From Paenibacillus sp. HWE-109 (GTDB lineage Bacteria; Bacillota; Bacilli; Paenibacillales; NBRC-103111), in assembly GCF_022163125.1 (NCBI RefSeq), contig NZ_CP091881.1, forward strand, positions 4,526,001 through 4,590,000: a stretch of DNA of 64,000 nucleotides, read 5' to 3'. The notes beneath the pieces were generated by a model. That model saw only the letters and a program-made list of their open reading frames with translations, was not told the DNA's origin and did not search any database. Position numbers and translations under genes: made by a program. Shown one piece after another: positions 18,241 to 26,857 of the stretch (within the stretch, counting starts at the first letter, position 1; each line of letters starts with the position of its first letter).

Positions 18241-18258
18241 ACTGATCCCTCCGCTGCT

Positions 18259-19161
18259 TTATCCTTTAATTCCCGAATGCATGAAGCTGGAAATAAACTG
18301 CCGCTGAAAAATGAGAAAGCCAATAAAAATAGGCGCCACCACCAGAAGTGTTGCTGCGCAAACCTCTGTCCACTGACCGCCTGACTCCGTAGATTTGGCG
18401 AAGAGCGCCAAACCGACGGTGAGCGGTCGATTTTCTACAGAGTTAGTCACAACGAGCGGCCACAAGAAATTATTCCAATGATAGCTGAAGGAAACGACGG
18501 CGAATGATAAGTAAACAGGCCGTGAAAGCGGCACATAAATTCGCCACAACAGGCCCAGACGCGAACAGCCTTCGACACGCGCAGCTTCTTCAAGCTCATA
18601 AGGAAGCTGTTTGAAAGCTTGCCGCAGCAAGAAGATACCGAACGAAGAGGCGAAATAAGGAAGCATGACACCAAGCTTCGTATCGAGTAGCCCCAATTCT
18701 TTGAGCACATGATAATTGGAGAAAATGAGCACATCTGGCGGCACCATAATCTGCACCAAGAAGAGAATAAACACCAAATCCCGACCAGCAAAACGTACTC
18801 TCGCAAAGGCATAGGCGGCAAGCGTTAGACTCAACAGCTGCACGCACAGCACACCGCCTGTAAGGATTAATGTCGTGAGATAATACTGACCGAATGGCGC
18901 CTCCTGCCATACCGTAATGAAATTATCCAGTGTCCATTCCAAGGACCAGTGGAAGCCCAGCGCAGCATCCTTCGGACGGAAGGCTGTCCAAACGACCCAC
19001 GCCATCGGTATGAGCCATAACAAACCAAGGATATACATGCAAACATGCCACAGCGTCTGTCCTATGAGGCGGCGAACGCTTGAGGGAAAGCCAGTCCTCA
19101 TCTGTATTTCTTTGCGGCTGTTCGTTCGTTGACGGCCAAGCTGCAGCTCAATTTGATTCAT
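18259..19161 (-). CDS. Sugar ABC transporter permease (MalG/CUT1 type)
   Basis: 300 residues, six predicted membrane segments, and the EAA loop EEAARVEGCSRLGLLWRIYV near residues 195-215. The N-terminal ~28 residues are a hydrophilic extension. AGGAGGG lies 7 nt before ATG 19161. It is the second permease of a CUT1 importer with the genes at 19198 and 20181. No ATPase gene is nearby, so a shared MsmX-type ATPase is expected. Confidence 0.93.
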   Translation of the reverse strand: MNQIELQLGRQRTNSRKEIQMRTGFPSSVRRLIGQTLWHVCMYILGLLWLIPMAWVVWTAFRPKDAALGFHWSLEWTLDNFITVWQEAPFGQYYLTTLILTGGVLCVQLLSLTLAAYAFARVRFAGRDLVFILFLVQIMVPPDVLIFSNYHVLKELGLLDTKLGVMLPYFASSFGIFLLRQAFKQLPYELEEAARVEGCSRLGLLWRIYVPLSRPVYLSFAVVSFSYHWNNFLWPLVVTNSVENRPLTVGLALFAKSTESGGQWTEVCAATLLVVAPIFIGFLIFQRQFISSFMHSGIKG

Positions 19162-19197
19162 ACGATCCCTCCTATGAAGCTTTCTTCCCGACCACTG

Positions 19198-20088
19198 CTA
19201 CTCATAATGGATTTTGCGATCCCATCCGAAAAATTGCAGCGAAGATACAATCAGCAGCAGAATGACTAGCACGACCGTCATCGCCGCTCCCATCCCTTGG
19301 TCGTTATAACTGAATGCCGTTTCGTAAATGTAGTAAAGGAGCAGACTGCTGGCGTTATCCGGCCCGCCTTTGGTCATAATCCACAAGTGATCAACCAACT
19401 TGAAAGCATTCGTTATTGCCACAATAGCGACGAACAGCGAAGTCGGCATCGTTAACGGGATCGTAATGCGCCAAAGCACCTTCCACATGCCAACGCCATC
19501 CACAGAAGCTGACTCATACAAATCCTTGGGTATCTGCTGCAAGGCGGCTAAATAGAACAGCATGAAATAGCCCGCTTCTTTCCAGATGATCATGACGATC
19601 AAGGCGCCCATTACCGTTCCAGGCTGACCCAGTAGACTGACTTCCTGCTCACTGAACCAGGATGCTACATGAGCAAGCAAACCAAATTTAGGTGTGTATA
19701 GAAATAGCCAAATATTAGCTACAGCAATCATTGGAATCATATTCGGATAGAAATAGGCGACCCTAATGAAGCCCTTTCCACGAATCGCTTTATCGGCAAA
19801 CAACGCCATTACAAAAGCAAGCGCCATCGAAGTTGGCACAGTGCCAAGTCCAAACCAGATATTATTGATGAATACTTTCAAGAACACAGGATCTTCCAGC
19901 AGCGCTGCATAATTCCCCAGCCCATTGAAGACCGGCACGGGTGTGGATAAGTCCATTCGAAATAGACTAAGCCAGGTTGTCTTGAAGATCGGATAGTAAG
20001 TAAATAAACCAAGTATAAGCAGTGAAGGGAGCAGCAAGCCCCACCCCAAACTGTTCCGCTTGAGTCTTTCGCTCCAGACGGTATTCAT
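19198..20088 (-). CDS. Sugar ABC transporter permease (MalF/CUT1 type)
   Basis: The frame opens at 20163, but ATG 20088 (MNTVWSERLK) follows AAGGAG at 9 nt and matches the family start, giving 296 residues. Six membrane segments and the EAA loop YESASVDGVGMWKVLWRITI are visible. It forms the translocation pore together with the permease 36 nt downstream. The substrate is probably an oligosaccharide, from family membership. Confidence 0.93.
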   Translation of the reverse strand: MNTVWSERLKRNSLGWGLLLPSLLILGLFTYYPIFKTTWLSLFRMDLSTPVPVFNGLGNYAALLEDPVFLKVFINNIWFGLGTVPTSMALAFVMALFADKAIRGKGFIRVAYFYPNMIPMIAVANIWLFLYTPKFGLLAHVASWFSEQEVSLLGQPGTVMGALIVMIIWKEAGYFMLFYLAALQQIPKDLYESASVDGVGMWKVLWRITIPLTMPTSLFVAIVAITNAFKLVDHLWIMTKGGPDNASSLLLYYIYETAFSYNDQGMGAAMTVVLVILLLIVSSLQFFGWDRKIHYE

Positions 20089-20180
20089 AAGGCAAGTCTC
20101 CTTCAGTAAATGCAGCGCCCATCGACCAAGCGCGATGAATTGCGGGCCCATGGGCTGCGGCATTCACAAACAGTCAGTGT

Positions 20181-21551
20181 TTACTTGTTAAATGGCGCGA
20201 GTGCGCGTTCCGCTTCTTCCTGCGCTTTCTTCAGCGCAGCTGCCGGATCGATCGTCCCCGATAATACGGCCTGAATCTGGTTCGTGAGCGCCGTCGATAC
20301 CTTGCCATGGTTATGTGTGGATAACTCTGCATGCGCATATTGAAGCTGATCGCGGGCAACGAGCGCCTGCGGGAAGCTTGCTGCGTATTTCTTCATCGTA
20401 TCGGTCTCGAACGCGGATTTACGCACACCTACATAGCCTGTCCCGACACTGAACTGCGCAGCTTGCTCCGGTTCTGTCATGAACTTGACGAACTCCCAGG
20501 CTGCAGCTTGTTTTTTCGGTTCCGTATCTTTGAAAATATACATGTTGCCGCCACCCGTTGGTGAGCCGAATTGTTTCTTCATTGGAGGGAACGCAACACC
20601 AAAATCGAATTTCGCGTTATTTTTCACATTGGTCAAATTCCCGCTCGTATGAACCATCATCGCTGTTTTGCCTTGAATGAAGTCAGTTGGTACCGTTGCC
20701 CAATCGATAATTCCTTCCGCCATCGCCTTATGCTTGCGGGAAAGATCCAGCCAGAACTGCAAGGCTTCTACGTTCTCAGGCTGGTCGAACATGACTTTCT
20801 TGCCGTCTGGAGACATGAGATTAACTTTCGGATCCGTGTGGTTCTGAAGCGCGAAAAGCTGCAGCATCCAATAAGAATCGTCATTCCCAGGTATCTCCAA
20901 ACCTGCATGTCCGTCACGCTTTAGCTTTTTGGCGTAATCGATCAGGTCATCCCACGTTTTCGGTGGTTTCTCCGGGTCGAGCCCAGCTTCCTTAAACATT
21001 TCCTTGTTATAGTACAGAACTATGGTACTGCGTTGGAAGGGAATACTGTACGTTTTACCGCCTGTTTGCGTATCTTCAACAAAAGCCGGATAGAAATCTT
21101 TCATATTAATACTGGGATCTTTGGCAATAAAATCATCCAGCGGGATAATGGCGTTCGAGTCCAGCATGGTATATAGTTCCGTAGACATCATGACGGCCAC
21201 ATCCGGCGGCTGCTTCGCTTGAATCCCGGATTGGATTTTGATCGTGTTGTCTCCATAGTTGCCTGTGTAGACAGGTTTCACTTTGATATTCGGATGAGTC
21301 TCCATGAATTTGTTCGTCATTCCGTCGATCACCTTCATAACCGGTCCGCCTACGTTAACGGGATAGTAGAAAGTCAGCTCTACGGGCTCATTCGCCGTCT
21401 TTGCGCTTGCGGCAGGTGCTGTTGAAGCTGATGAAGATGGTGTGGGGGAAGCGGGGCTTGATGTCGCGGTTTTGTTAGCCGTTTGTCCGCAGCCTGCCAG
21501 AAGTGTCATGCCGACAGTTGGCAGCAACAACCATTTCAAATAGGTTTGCAT
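20181..21551 (-). CDS. Extracellular sugar-binding lipoprotein (ABC importer)
   Basis: The start at 21551 (MQTYLKWLLLP) has AAGGAG 9 nt upstream and gives a clean lipoprotein signal with lipobox LAGC; the 18 extra residues of the longer frame are not signal-like. About 456 residues. A Ser/Ala/Pro/Thr-rich linker follows the lipid-anchored Cys, then a family-1 solute-binding fold (ELTFYYPVNVGG, TWDDLIDYAKKLK, MTEPEQAAQF). It delivers sugar to the permeases at 18259 and 19198. A 225-nt gap separates it from the response regulator upstream, leaving room for a regulated promoter. Confidence 0.94.
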   Translation of the reverse strand: MQTYLKWLLLPTVGMTLLAGCGQTANKTATSSPASPTPSSSASTAPAASAKTANEPVELTFYYPVNVGGPVMKVIDGMTNKFMETHPNIKVKPVYTGNYGDNTIKIQSGIQAKQPPDVAVMMSTELYTMLDSNAIIPLDDFIAKDPSINMKDFYPAFVEDTQTGGKTYSIPFQRSTIVLYYNKEMFKEAGLDPEKPPKTWDDLIDYAKKLKRDGHAGLEIPGNDDSYWMLQLFALQNHTDPKVNLMSPDGKKVMFDQPENVEALQFWLDLSRKHKAMAEGIIDWATVPTDFIQGKTAMMVHTSGNLTNVKNNAKFDFGVAFPPMKKQFGSPTGGGNMYIFKDTEPKKQAAAWEFVKFMTEPEQAAQFSVGTGYVGVRKSAFETDTMKKYAASFPQALVARDQLQYAHAELSTHNHGKVSTALTNQIQAVLSGTIDPAAALKKAQEEAERALAPFNK

Positions 21552-21609
21552 GGGTCGTTTCTCTCCTTTTTCTTGTTCACATAGGCTTGATTGCACCCTT
21601 CTCATTTAG

Positions 21610-21712
21610 TATAGAAGCGATTTTGACGCAGGGACATGACAGGCTTTGACGGATTGTTTACCTCTTTGTTAAGCTCTGAGCGAATGCGAGGCGAATGTAT
21701 CGCTTTGTTAAA
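21610..21712 (-). promoter_or_regulatory. Possible regulated promoter of the sugar-binding protein gene
   Basis: On the minus strand a -10-like TATACT (21609-21614) has no recognisable -35, which fits an activator-dependent promoter. Upstream of it, CTTTGTTAA occurs twice as a direct repeat (21664-21672 and 21703-21711 on the plus strand), followed by GCTC in both. This could be the binding site of the YesN-type regulator encoded just upstream. Confidence 0.3.
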
Positions 21713-21776
21713 GAGCTCGTAAATGGCTTCACCATTTGTCCTTTCGATTTATCATTTTTTGCTAACCATTTATCAA

Positions 21777-23327
21777 CTAGTCCTGATAACGCGAGGGGGA
21801 AACCCCTCTAACTTTTTTAAACATGCGTGTGAAAGAGCTTAAATTCTGATAGCCCAGTTTCTCAGAAATTTGAGTGAGAGGCAGTCCGTTCTTCATCAGG
21901 GCCATGGCGGCTTCCGTCTTCTCATAGAGGACATATTCGGTGAAGCTTGTATCCGTCTCTTCTTTGAATATACGGCTCAAGTAAGAATTATTCATATGAA
22001 ACGTATCCGCTATCTCCTGCAGGGAGAACTCCCTGTGCATGTTGGATTTGATATACTGTTTGATCAATAGAATAAGCGTTGATTTATCGTCTTGCGCATA
22101 ACACTCTGCTACAGCCTTCCCGACTCTGCGCACTTCCTCCAACAGCAGATCTGACAGTTCTCCGAGCCTTGCAGCCGCATAGATCAAGTCAACCAACTGA
22201 TGGTTGGTAGAAATAGCCGCAGTGGTCATCTCTTCGCAGGCTGACCACAGGCGGAAGAGCATCTCCGTCATCATATTTTTGACAATATGAGGATGCAGGA
22301 AAGGAGGCTCTACAAGCGATTCGCACAGTGCCCCAATGAGTGGAGCCATGTCTGCAAATTGGAGAGCCCCAATTCGGTCGTAAATCTCTTTTTTCAATTT
22401 CTGAACAGGTTCTGTAACTGTATCGTGAATCCATTGTTTGTTTGAAGAGTAAATATCACCGTTGTAATTATAAAATTCAAGCTGCAGCAGTTCGGCAGCT
22501 TGAAGATCATGTGCACGCCATTCATAAGGATCGTGGAAGATGGCACTCATTGCGATGGTTATGGTCACATCCAGCTTATCCTGTACCGCTTCTTTCCAAC
22601 GCTGCGTTTCCTCTGTTGAAGGCGCTCCAGCGAAGATCAGGTGCAGCCTGCGCTTGGAAGCATCCTCGACCAGCCCTAAGCAGCGGCTCCCCAAGTGATG
22701 CAGGGTCAACGGCTCGAGATCCGCGTCCATCTGGGGCCATGCCATCATCGCAGCAGCTTGTTTACCCAGCTGGATCACCCATGCTTGGAAGCGGTTCGCT
22801 TCTATGAGTGACGCAAATTCCTCCAGCTGTGCATCTGAACGCTCAGGCTCGGATTTAGGCAGAACACCGTCGAGCCAGCTGCGCAGAAACCTTTTTTTCC
22901 GCTGTGCCCGATCTGCTTCACGCGCGTCTGTTCCGTTGCCCGCATGGCGTTTGAGACGCAATTCAACCGAAATATTTTGCAAAATATCACAAAGTTCCTT
23001 CATATCCAGCGTCGATTTCAGCAGAAAATCAGTAACCTGCAGTTGAATAGCGCTCCGCGCATACTTCATATCCTGATGGCAGGTGAGGATAATGAATTTG
23101 GCATCCTCCCTGTGTTTCTTGGCAAACTGAATGAACCGCAAACCATCCATTTTGGGCAGTTCAATATCCACGAGCACAATATCGGGCAGATGGCGTACGA
23201 ACATTTCGTAGGCTTCCGAACCGTCGCTTGCTTCGCAAACAAGTTCCATGCCTAGCGTTGACCAGGGAACTGCCTTTTTTAAACCTAGCCGCACCAGTAC
23301 TTCATCCTCAACAATCATGACCTTCAT
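21777..23327 (-). CDS. YesN-type response regulator (receiver + AraC HTH)
   Basis: 516 residues: a receiver (MKVMIVEDEV, phospho-acceptor Asp54 in DIVLVDIELPKMDG, lysine in LLKSTLDM region), a variable middle of about 280 residues, and a C-terminal AraC domain (FSLQEIADTFHMNNSYLSRIF, then LTQISEKLGYQNLSSFTRMF). Overlaps the kinase stop by 4 nt. It probably activates the importer operon that starts 225 nt downstream. Confidence 0.93.
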   Translation of the reverse strand: MKVMIVEDEVLVRLGLKKAVPWSTLGMELVCEASDGSEAYEMFVRHLPDIVLVDIELPKMDGLRFIQFAKKHREDAKFIILTCHQDMKYARSAIQLQVTDFLLKSTLDMKELCDILQNISVELRLKRHAGNGTDAREADRAQRKKRFLRSWLDGVLPKSEPERSDAQLEEFASLIEANRFQAWVIQLGKQAAAMMAWPQMDADLEPLTLHHLGSRCLGLVEDASKRRLHLIFAGAPSTEETQRWKEAVQDKLDVTITIAMSAIFHDPYEWRAHDLQAAELLQLEFYNYNGDIYSSNKQWIHDTVTEPVQKLKKEIYDRIGALQFADMAPLIGALCESLVEPPFLHPHIVKNMMTEMLFRLWSACEEMTTAAISTNHQLVDLIYAAARLGELSDLLLEEVRRVGKAVAECYAQDDKSTLILLIKQYIKSNMHREFSLQEIADTFHMNNSYLSRIFKEETDTSFTEYVLYEKTEAAMALMKNGLPLTQISEKLGYQNLSSFTRMFKKVRGVSPSRYQD

Positions 23328-25138
23328 AACGGGTCACCTGCTTTCTCTTCGTTTATGATCAAAGGCAATGTAATTTCGATTCGCGTCCCTTCACCCAGCT
23401 TGCTGTGCACCCGGACCCCGTAGTTGCTGCCATATTCCAGCGATATTCGCGCTTGCAAATTGAGCAGGCTGATGCCAGACGTAGACTCGCCCTTCCTTTC
23501 TTGATCTTGGGGAACCAGAAGCGTTCGCAGCTTATCCGCCTCAATGCCATTGCCGTTGTCTTCAATCCAAATGCACAAGCCTTCCTCCCTCGCATGAATG
23601 CGTAGGCAAAGTGTAGGCTTACGGTCGAATGGCGTGCAGAAGCCATGCGTGATCGCATTTTCAAGTAAAGGTTGGAGTGTAAATTTGGGGATGCTAGCCT
23701 GCAGCGCCTGCGGTTCAATCTCCACATTCAGTTCGATTCGCTGCATCGAGCGTATTTCTTGGAACCGGATGTATTGGAGGGCATATTCCTTCTCCTCCTC
23801 CACTTTGCTGAACAGCGTGTGCGCATTTTTCAACGTATAATCGAGCATACGGGTTAGCGCTAGAATCGCGTCAGCCATGATCGAGTTTCCGTGCAGAACG
23901 GCCATGAAGCGCAAGGCATTGAGAGAATTATGCCAAAAATGCGGCCGCATTTGCTCTTGCAGCACATGGACCTCCAACCTTCTCTTCTCACTCTCCACTT
24001 CCTTAATCGTTTGAATCTGTGTTTGAATTTGTTCGAAGAACCGATAGATGCCTCCATTTAATGTCTCTAGCTCCTTAAACCCTTTGTAGACATACCTCTC
24101 CGGAGACTCGCCTTCTCCCGCTATGCGGACAATTCGCGACATTCTCTGTAGAGGAAGCAGCAGCTTCGTATACAGAAGGTAGCCAAAAGTGACAATGAGC
24201 AGCAGCGAAAAAGCCGTCGTAATGCCCGTCGTCTGCCATATGCTTATACTCTCGGCATGCAGCGATGCCATGGGCATGATCGACAGCACCTTCCACGTCG
24301 TCGAAGGAATCTGCTTATAGATAAAATAGCAATCCTGACCTGCCAATTTCAGTTTGCCTGAACCTGCATCATCGCCGCTATTGCCGATAAGCTCGTCCAA
24401 CCTTTTTCTATCCAGCGCTTGCAGATAGCTGGATACCTCTGAAGAAGGCTGCGTATTGGCGAACAGCACCTGATCTTCCGGTGATAGGATAAACACGGCA
24501 TTCATTGGATTTATTCTTACCGTATCGAGCAGCGTCTCAATGGCGGAACCGTTCATTTTGATCGTGAGCGTTCCGATTGAATGGTCGTCTTGGAGCATAT
24601 TTTTGCTGATGTACAGCGCTTGAGGGAACGCACGGTAATGAAAATCAGGGGCTACGTCGGAGTGAATAAAACTGTTGTCGAGAAATAAACGCGTCCCATA
24701 CCAAGGCATTGCAGACAAGGTCGCTTTGAATCGCTCTTCCTCCTCTTGATCAATCGGCGGATAAGCGAATACACGGTTTTGATCGGTAAGAATTTGAATA
24801 TACAAAGGGAGCCGCAGCCGAAAATAACTCAAATATCCTTCAATGACCTCTTTAGGAACATCGTGATTGTCTTGAATGCGGCGCGTTAAATCCGTCTTAA
24901 CGGATAACGTGCGTGCAAAATCATCTATATAATTCAGATAGTTAATGAGATTGACAGAAAGCGAGTCCATTTTATCAAATACGATTTGATTGTATTGTTT
25001 CTGAATCGTAGCCGTCGATTGTTTGCTAATAATCATTCCCTGAAAAGCAATTAGAAACAGTACGGTATACGAAATAAGCGCAAAAAGCAGCATTTTCCAG
25101 CCGCTCAGCAGACTTCTAATTTTTCCCTTTGGCAGCAT
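23324..25138 (-). CDS. YesM-type sensor histidine kinase
   Basis: The likely start is ATG 25138 (MLPKGKIRSLLSGW), with AAGGAG 8 nt upstream, giving 604 residues; the longer frame to 25201 adds 21 non-family residues. A membrane segment near 15-37, an extracytoplasmic sensor of about 250 residues, a second membrane segment near 290-310, a HAMP-like linker, then the kinase core. The H-box reads MRPHFWHNSLNALR (His400, with a second His at 403) instead of the usual NPHFLYNTL. The HATPase shows LQPLLENAITHG and GISLLNLQARISLEYG. It pairs with the regulator at 21777-23327. Confidence 0.92.
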   Translation of the reverse strand: MLPKGKIRSLLSGWKMLLFALISYTVLFLIAFQGMIISKQSTATIQKQYNQIVFDKMDSLSVNLINYLNYIDDFARTLSVKTDLTRRIQDNHDVPKEVIEGYLSYFRLRLPLYIQILTDQNRVFAYPPIDQEEEERFKATLSAMPWYGTRLFLDNSFIHSDVAPDFHYRAFPQALYISKNMLQDDHSIGTLTIKMNGSAIETLLDTVRINPMNAVFILSPEDQVLFANTQPSSEVSSYLQALDRKRLDELIGNSGDDAGSGKLKLAGQDCYFIYKQIPSTTWKVLSIMPMASLHAESISIWQTTGITTAFSLLLIVTFGYLLYTKLLLPLQRMSRIVRIAGEGESPERYVYKGFKELETLNGGIYRFFEQIQTQIQTIKEVESEKRRLEVHVLQEQMRPHFWHNSLNALRFMAVLHGNSIMADAILALTRMLDYTLKNAHTLFSKVEEEKEYALQYIRFQEIRSMQRIELNVEIEPQALQASIPKFTLQPLLENAITHGFCTPFDRKPTLCLRIHAREEGLCIWIEDNGNGIEADKLRTLLVPQDQERKGESTSGISLLNLQARISLEYGSNYGVRVHSKLGEGTRIEITLPLIINEEKAGDPL

Positions 25139-25324
25139 GTTCCATTCTCCTTGAGCCTTCTGCTTGTATATGACACAGTATAGTCGCTGCGCATTATCCA
25201 AAGATTAAGAGGAATGTGTGTTTTGTGTAAATCCAATTGAAGGAAATAATCCGCACATAAATGCCTGTTTCCACATAAAAATAGGTGAATCACGCTTACT
25301 GATCTAGGAATTGGGGAGGAGCCC

Positions 25325-26152
25325 ATGATCGTAATCGAAGGCAACAACAGAGTCATATTTGGAGAAAATACGCTGTCTGAATTAGAATTTGCCATTTATC
25401 AAAAAAAGCTGAACAGCCCTCTAACGTATCAATATGATTCGCTTGGCACCCTGTTATTTGAACTGGACATGCGAACCCAAATTGTGGAGTCCTCAAGAGC
25501 GCTGAGTAAAAGCGGTGTCTATTTTGCTGGTTTCGACAATACGCAATGCAATCGGGCCTATTGGCACCTTACAAATCACGGGAGATTTCAGTTGAAACCA
25601 GGCGCTGCCCCGCAGGATGCCATAAGAGATATTTTCAAAAATGGCACTTCTTACGCATTCGAATGCTCAATGGCTGTTGTCATCATCTTGTACAAAGCCA
25701 TACTGGAGTCCATAGATGCCAGACAATTCGATATCTTATTCTCGGACCTTTTGCTATTCGATTGGCAATCCAACAGCAACTTGCATCTCATCGACCGGGG
25801 TGTGATTGAAGAAGCCGTAAGTGGGGACATCATTTATTTTGAGAACCCCGAATACGAACCCACAATTCCTTGGGGCAAAGGAGAAAACGTCATTATGATG
25901 GAAAACGATCATTACTATGGACATGGTTATGGTCTGGACCTCGCTTCCGAGCAAGAAGTCATTATGATCCTGAATAAACACAGGATGCCTGGCAGCACCC
26001 AGTCCGCCTTTCGGACGGATCGCTTCGTGCATCCAGATTTCTCCTATTTTTCGCTCTTTCAAAACAGCAAGCGGAAGCAACCCATTATTGCCAAAGTGGG
26101 GGAAGCGATCTATGTCCAAAAAGGTTGGACGCAACCCAAATCGGGCAGATAA
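25325..26152 (+). CDS. tgl: Protein-glutamine gamma-glutamyltransferase (spore transglutaminase)
   Basis: 275 residues matching Bacillus Tgl across its length: FDYHS-like YQYDSLGTLLFELDMR, SKSGVYFAGF, AIRDIFKNGTSYAFECSMAVVI with catalytic Cys114 (and Glu113 before it), YFENPEYEP, GENVIMMENDHYYGHG. In Bacillus this enzyme makes epsilon-(gamma-glutamyl)lysine cross-links between coat proteins late in sporulation. GGGGAGGAG lies just before ATG 25325. A His/Gln-rich gene follows 81 nt later on the same strand and ends in a shared strong terminator, so the two may be co-transcribed. Confidence 0.93.
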   Translation: MIVIEGNNRVIFGENTLSELEFAIYQKKLNSPLTYQYDSLGTLLFELDMRTQIVESSRALSKSGVYFAGFDNTQCNRAYWHLTNHGRFQLKPGAAPQDAIRDIFKNGTSYAFECSMAVVIILYKAILESIDARQFDILFSDLLLFDWQSNSNLHLIDRGVIEEAVSGDIIYFENPEYEPTIPWGKGENVIMMENDHYYGHGYGLDLASEQEVIMILNKHRMPGSTQSAFRTDRFVHPDFSYFSLFQNSKRKQPIIAKVGEAIYVQKGWTQPKSGR

Positions 26153-26233
26153 GCCCAATTTTTATAGACATGTGCCCTATTTTCCATCACCTGCATAGGA
26201 TGACATATGCCTACACCGAAAGGGGAACAAAAC

Positions 26234-26785
26234 ATGATTAAAGAAAATGTATCGCTAGAGGGAACACTCCCTACTTATCCAGCTGCAACACGTACGGAGG
26301 TTCATATGCCTGCGCAGCAAGCCCCAACATGGACGGGTGCCCAGCTTCCAGTTCAACAAACGCCAGCATGGACAGGGGATAATCTCCCCATCTATCAACA
26401 ACCGATGACAACACCTGTCGTGTACCCACCTGCACATCAACAGCTCCAACACGCCGGCCATGCGCAACCTCATCATGTCTACCATCCGCACCATGCTCAA
26501 ACACCTCACCCTATACATCATCATGCCTATCATCCGATGCATCATCACGCCTATCATCCTGTACACCATCATGCGTATCATCCTATGCATCATCATACTT
26601 ACCACCCTGTACATCTCCTTGGCTACCATCCACAGTATCACCATATGCTGTATCCGCAACAACATCATACTCATCACATGCAACATCCGCATCATCATCA
26701 AACCCACCATACACATACTCAGAATGCGCAGCACTCCCAACAACACCACAATCCGCAGCATCATAATCAACAACAAAATCAATAG
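26234..26785 (+). CDS. His- and Gln-rich low-complexity protein, possible spore coat protein
   Basis: ATG 26234 (MIKENVSLEG) follows AAGGGG at 8 nt and gives 183 residues; the frame extends upstream to 26207 without a good site. Residues 25-60 carry a repeated Q-Q-x-P-x-W-T-G motif (QQAPTWTGAQLP, QQTPAWTGDNLP). Residues 75-140 are tandem HHAYHPMH-type octads, and the rest alternates His with Gln, ending QQQNQ. There is no signal peptide and almost no lysine or cysteine. It is the immediate downstream neighbour of tgl, so it is a candidate glutamine donor for cross-linking and a likely metal binder. Function is inferred from composition and context only. Confidence 0.75.
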   Translation: MIKENVSLEGTLPTYPAATRTEVHMPAQQAPTWTGAQLPVQQTPAWTGDNLPIYQQPMTTPVVYPPAHQQLQHAGHAQPHHVYHPHHAQTPHPIHHHAYHPMHHHAYHPVHHHAYHPMHHHTYHPVHLLGYHPQYHHMLYPQQHHTHHMQHPHHHQTHHTHTQNAQHSQQHHNPQHHNQQQNQ

Positions 26786-26824
26786 CACGGGCGGACCTAC
26801 CCTTCACGCCGAACAAAACAAAAA

Positions 26825-26844
26825 GGCTGCCGATACCGGCAGCC
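26825..26844. terminator. Bidirectional terminator between tgl-His/Gln gene and cyuA-like gene
   Basis: Perfect 8-bp stem GGCTGCCG / CGGCAGCC, loop ATAC, with six A's before it and TTTTTG after it. It therefore has a T-tract on either strand and serves both convergent transcripts. Confidence 0.92.
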
Positions 26845-26857
26845 TTTTTGTTTCCTG

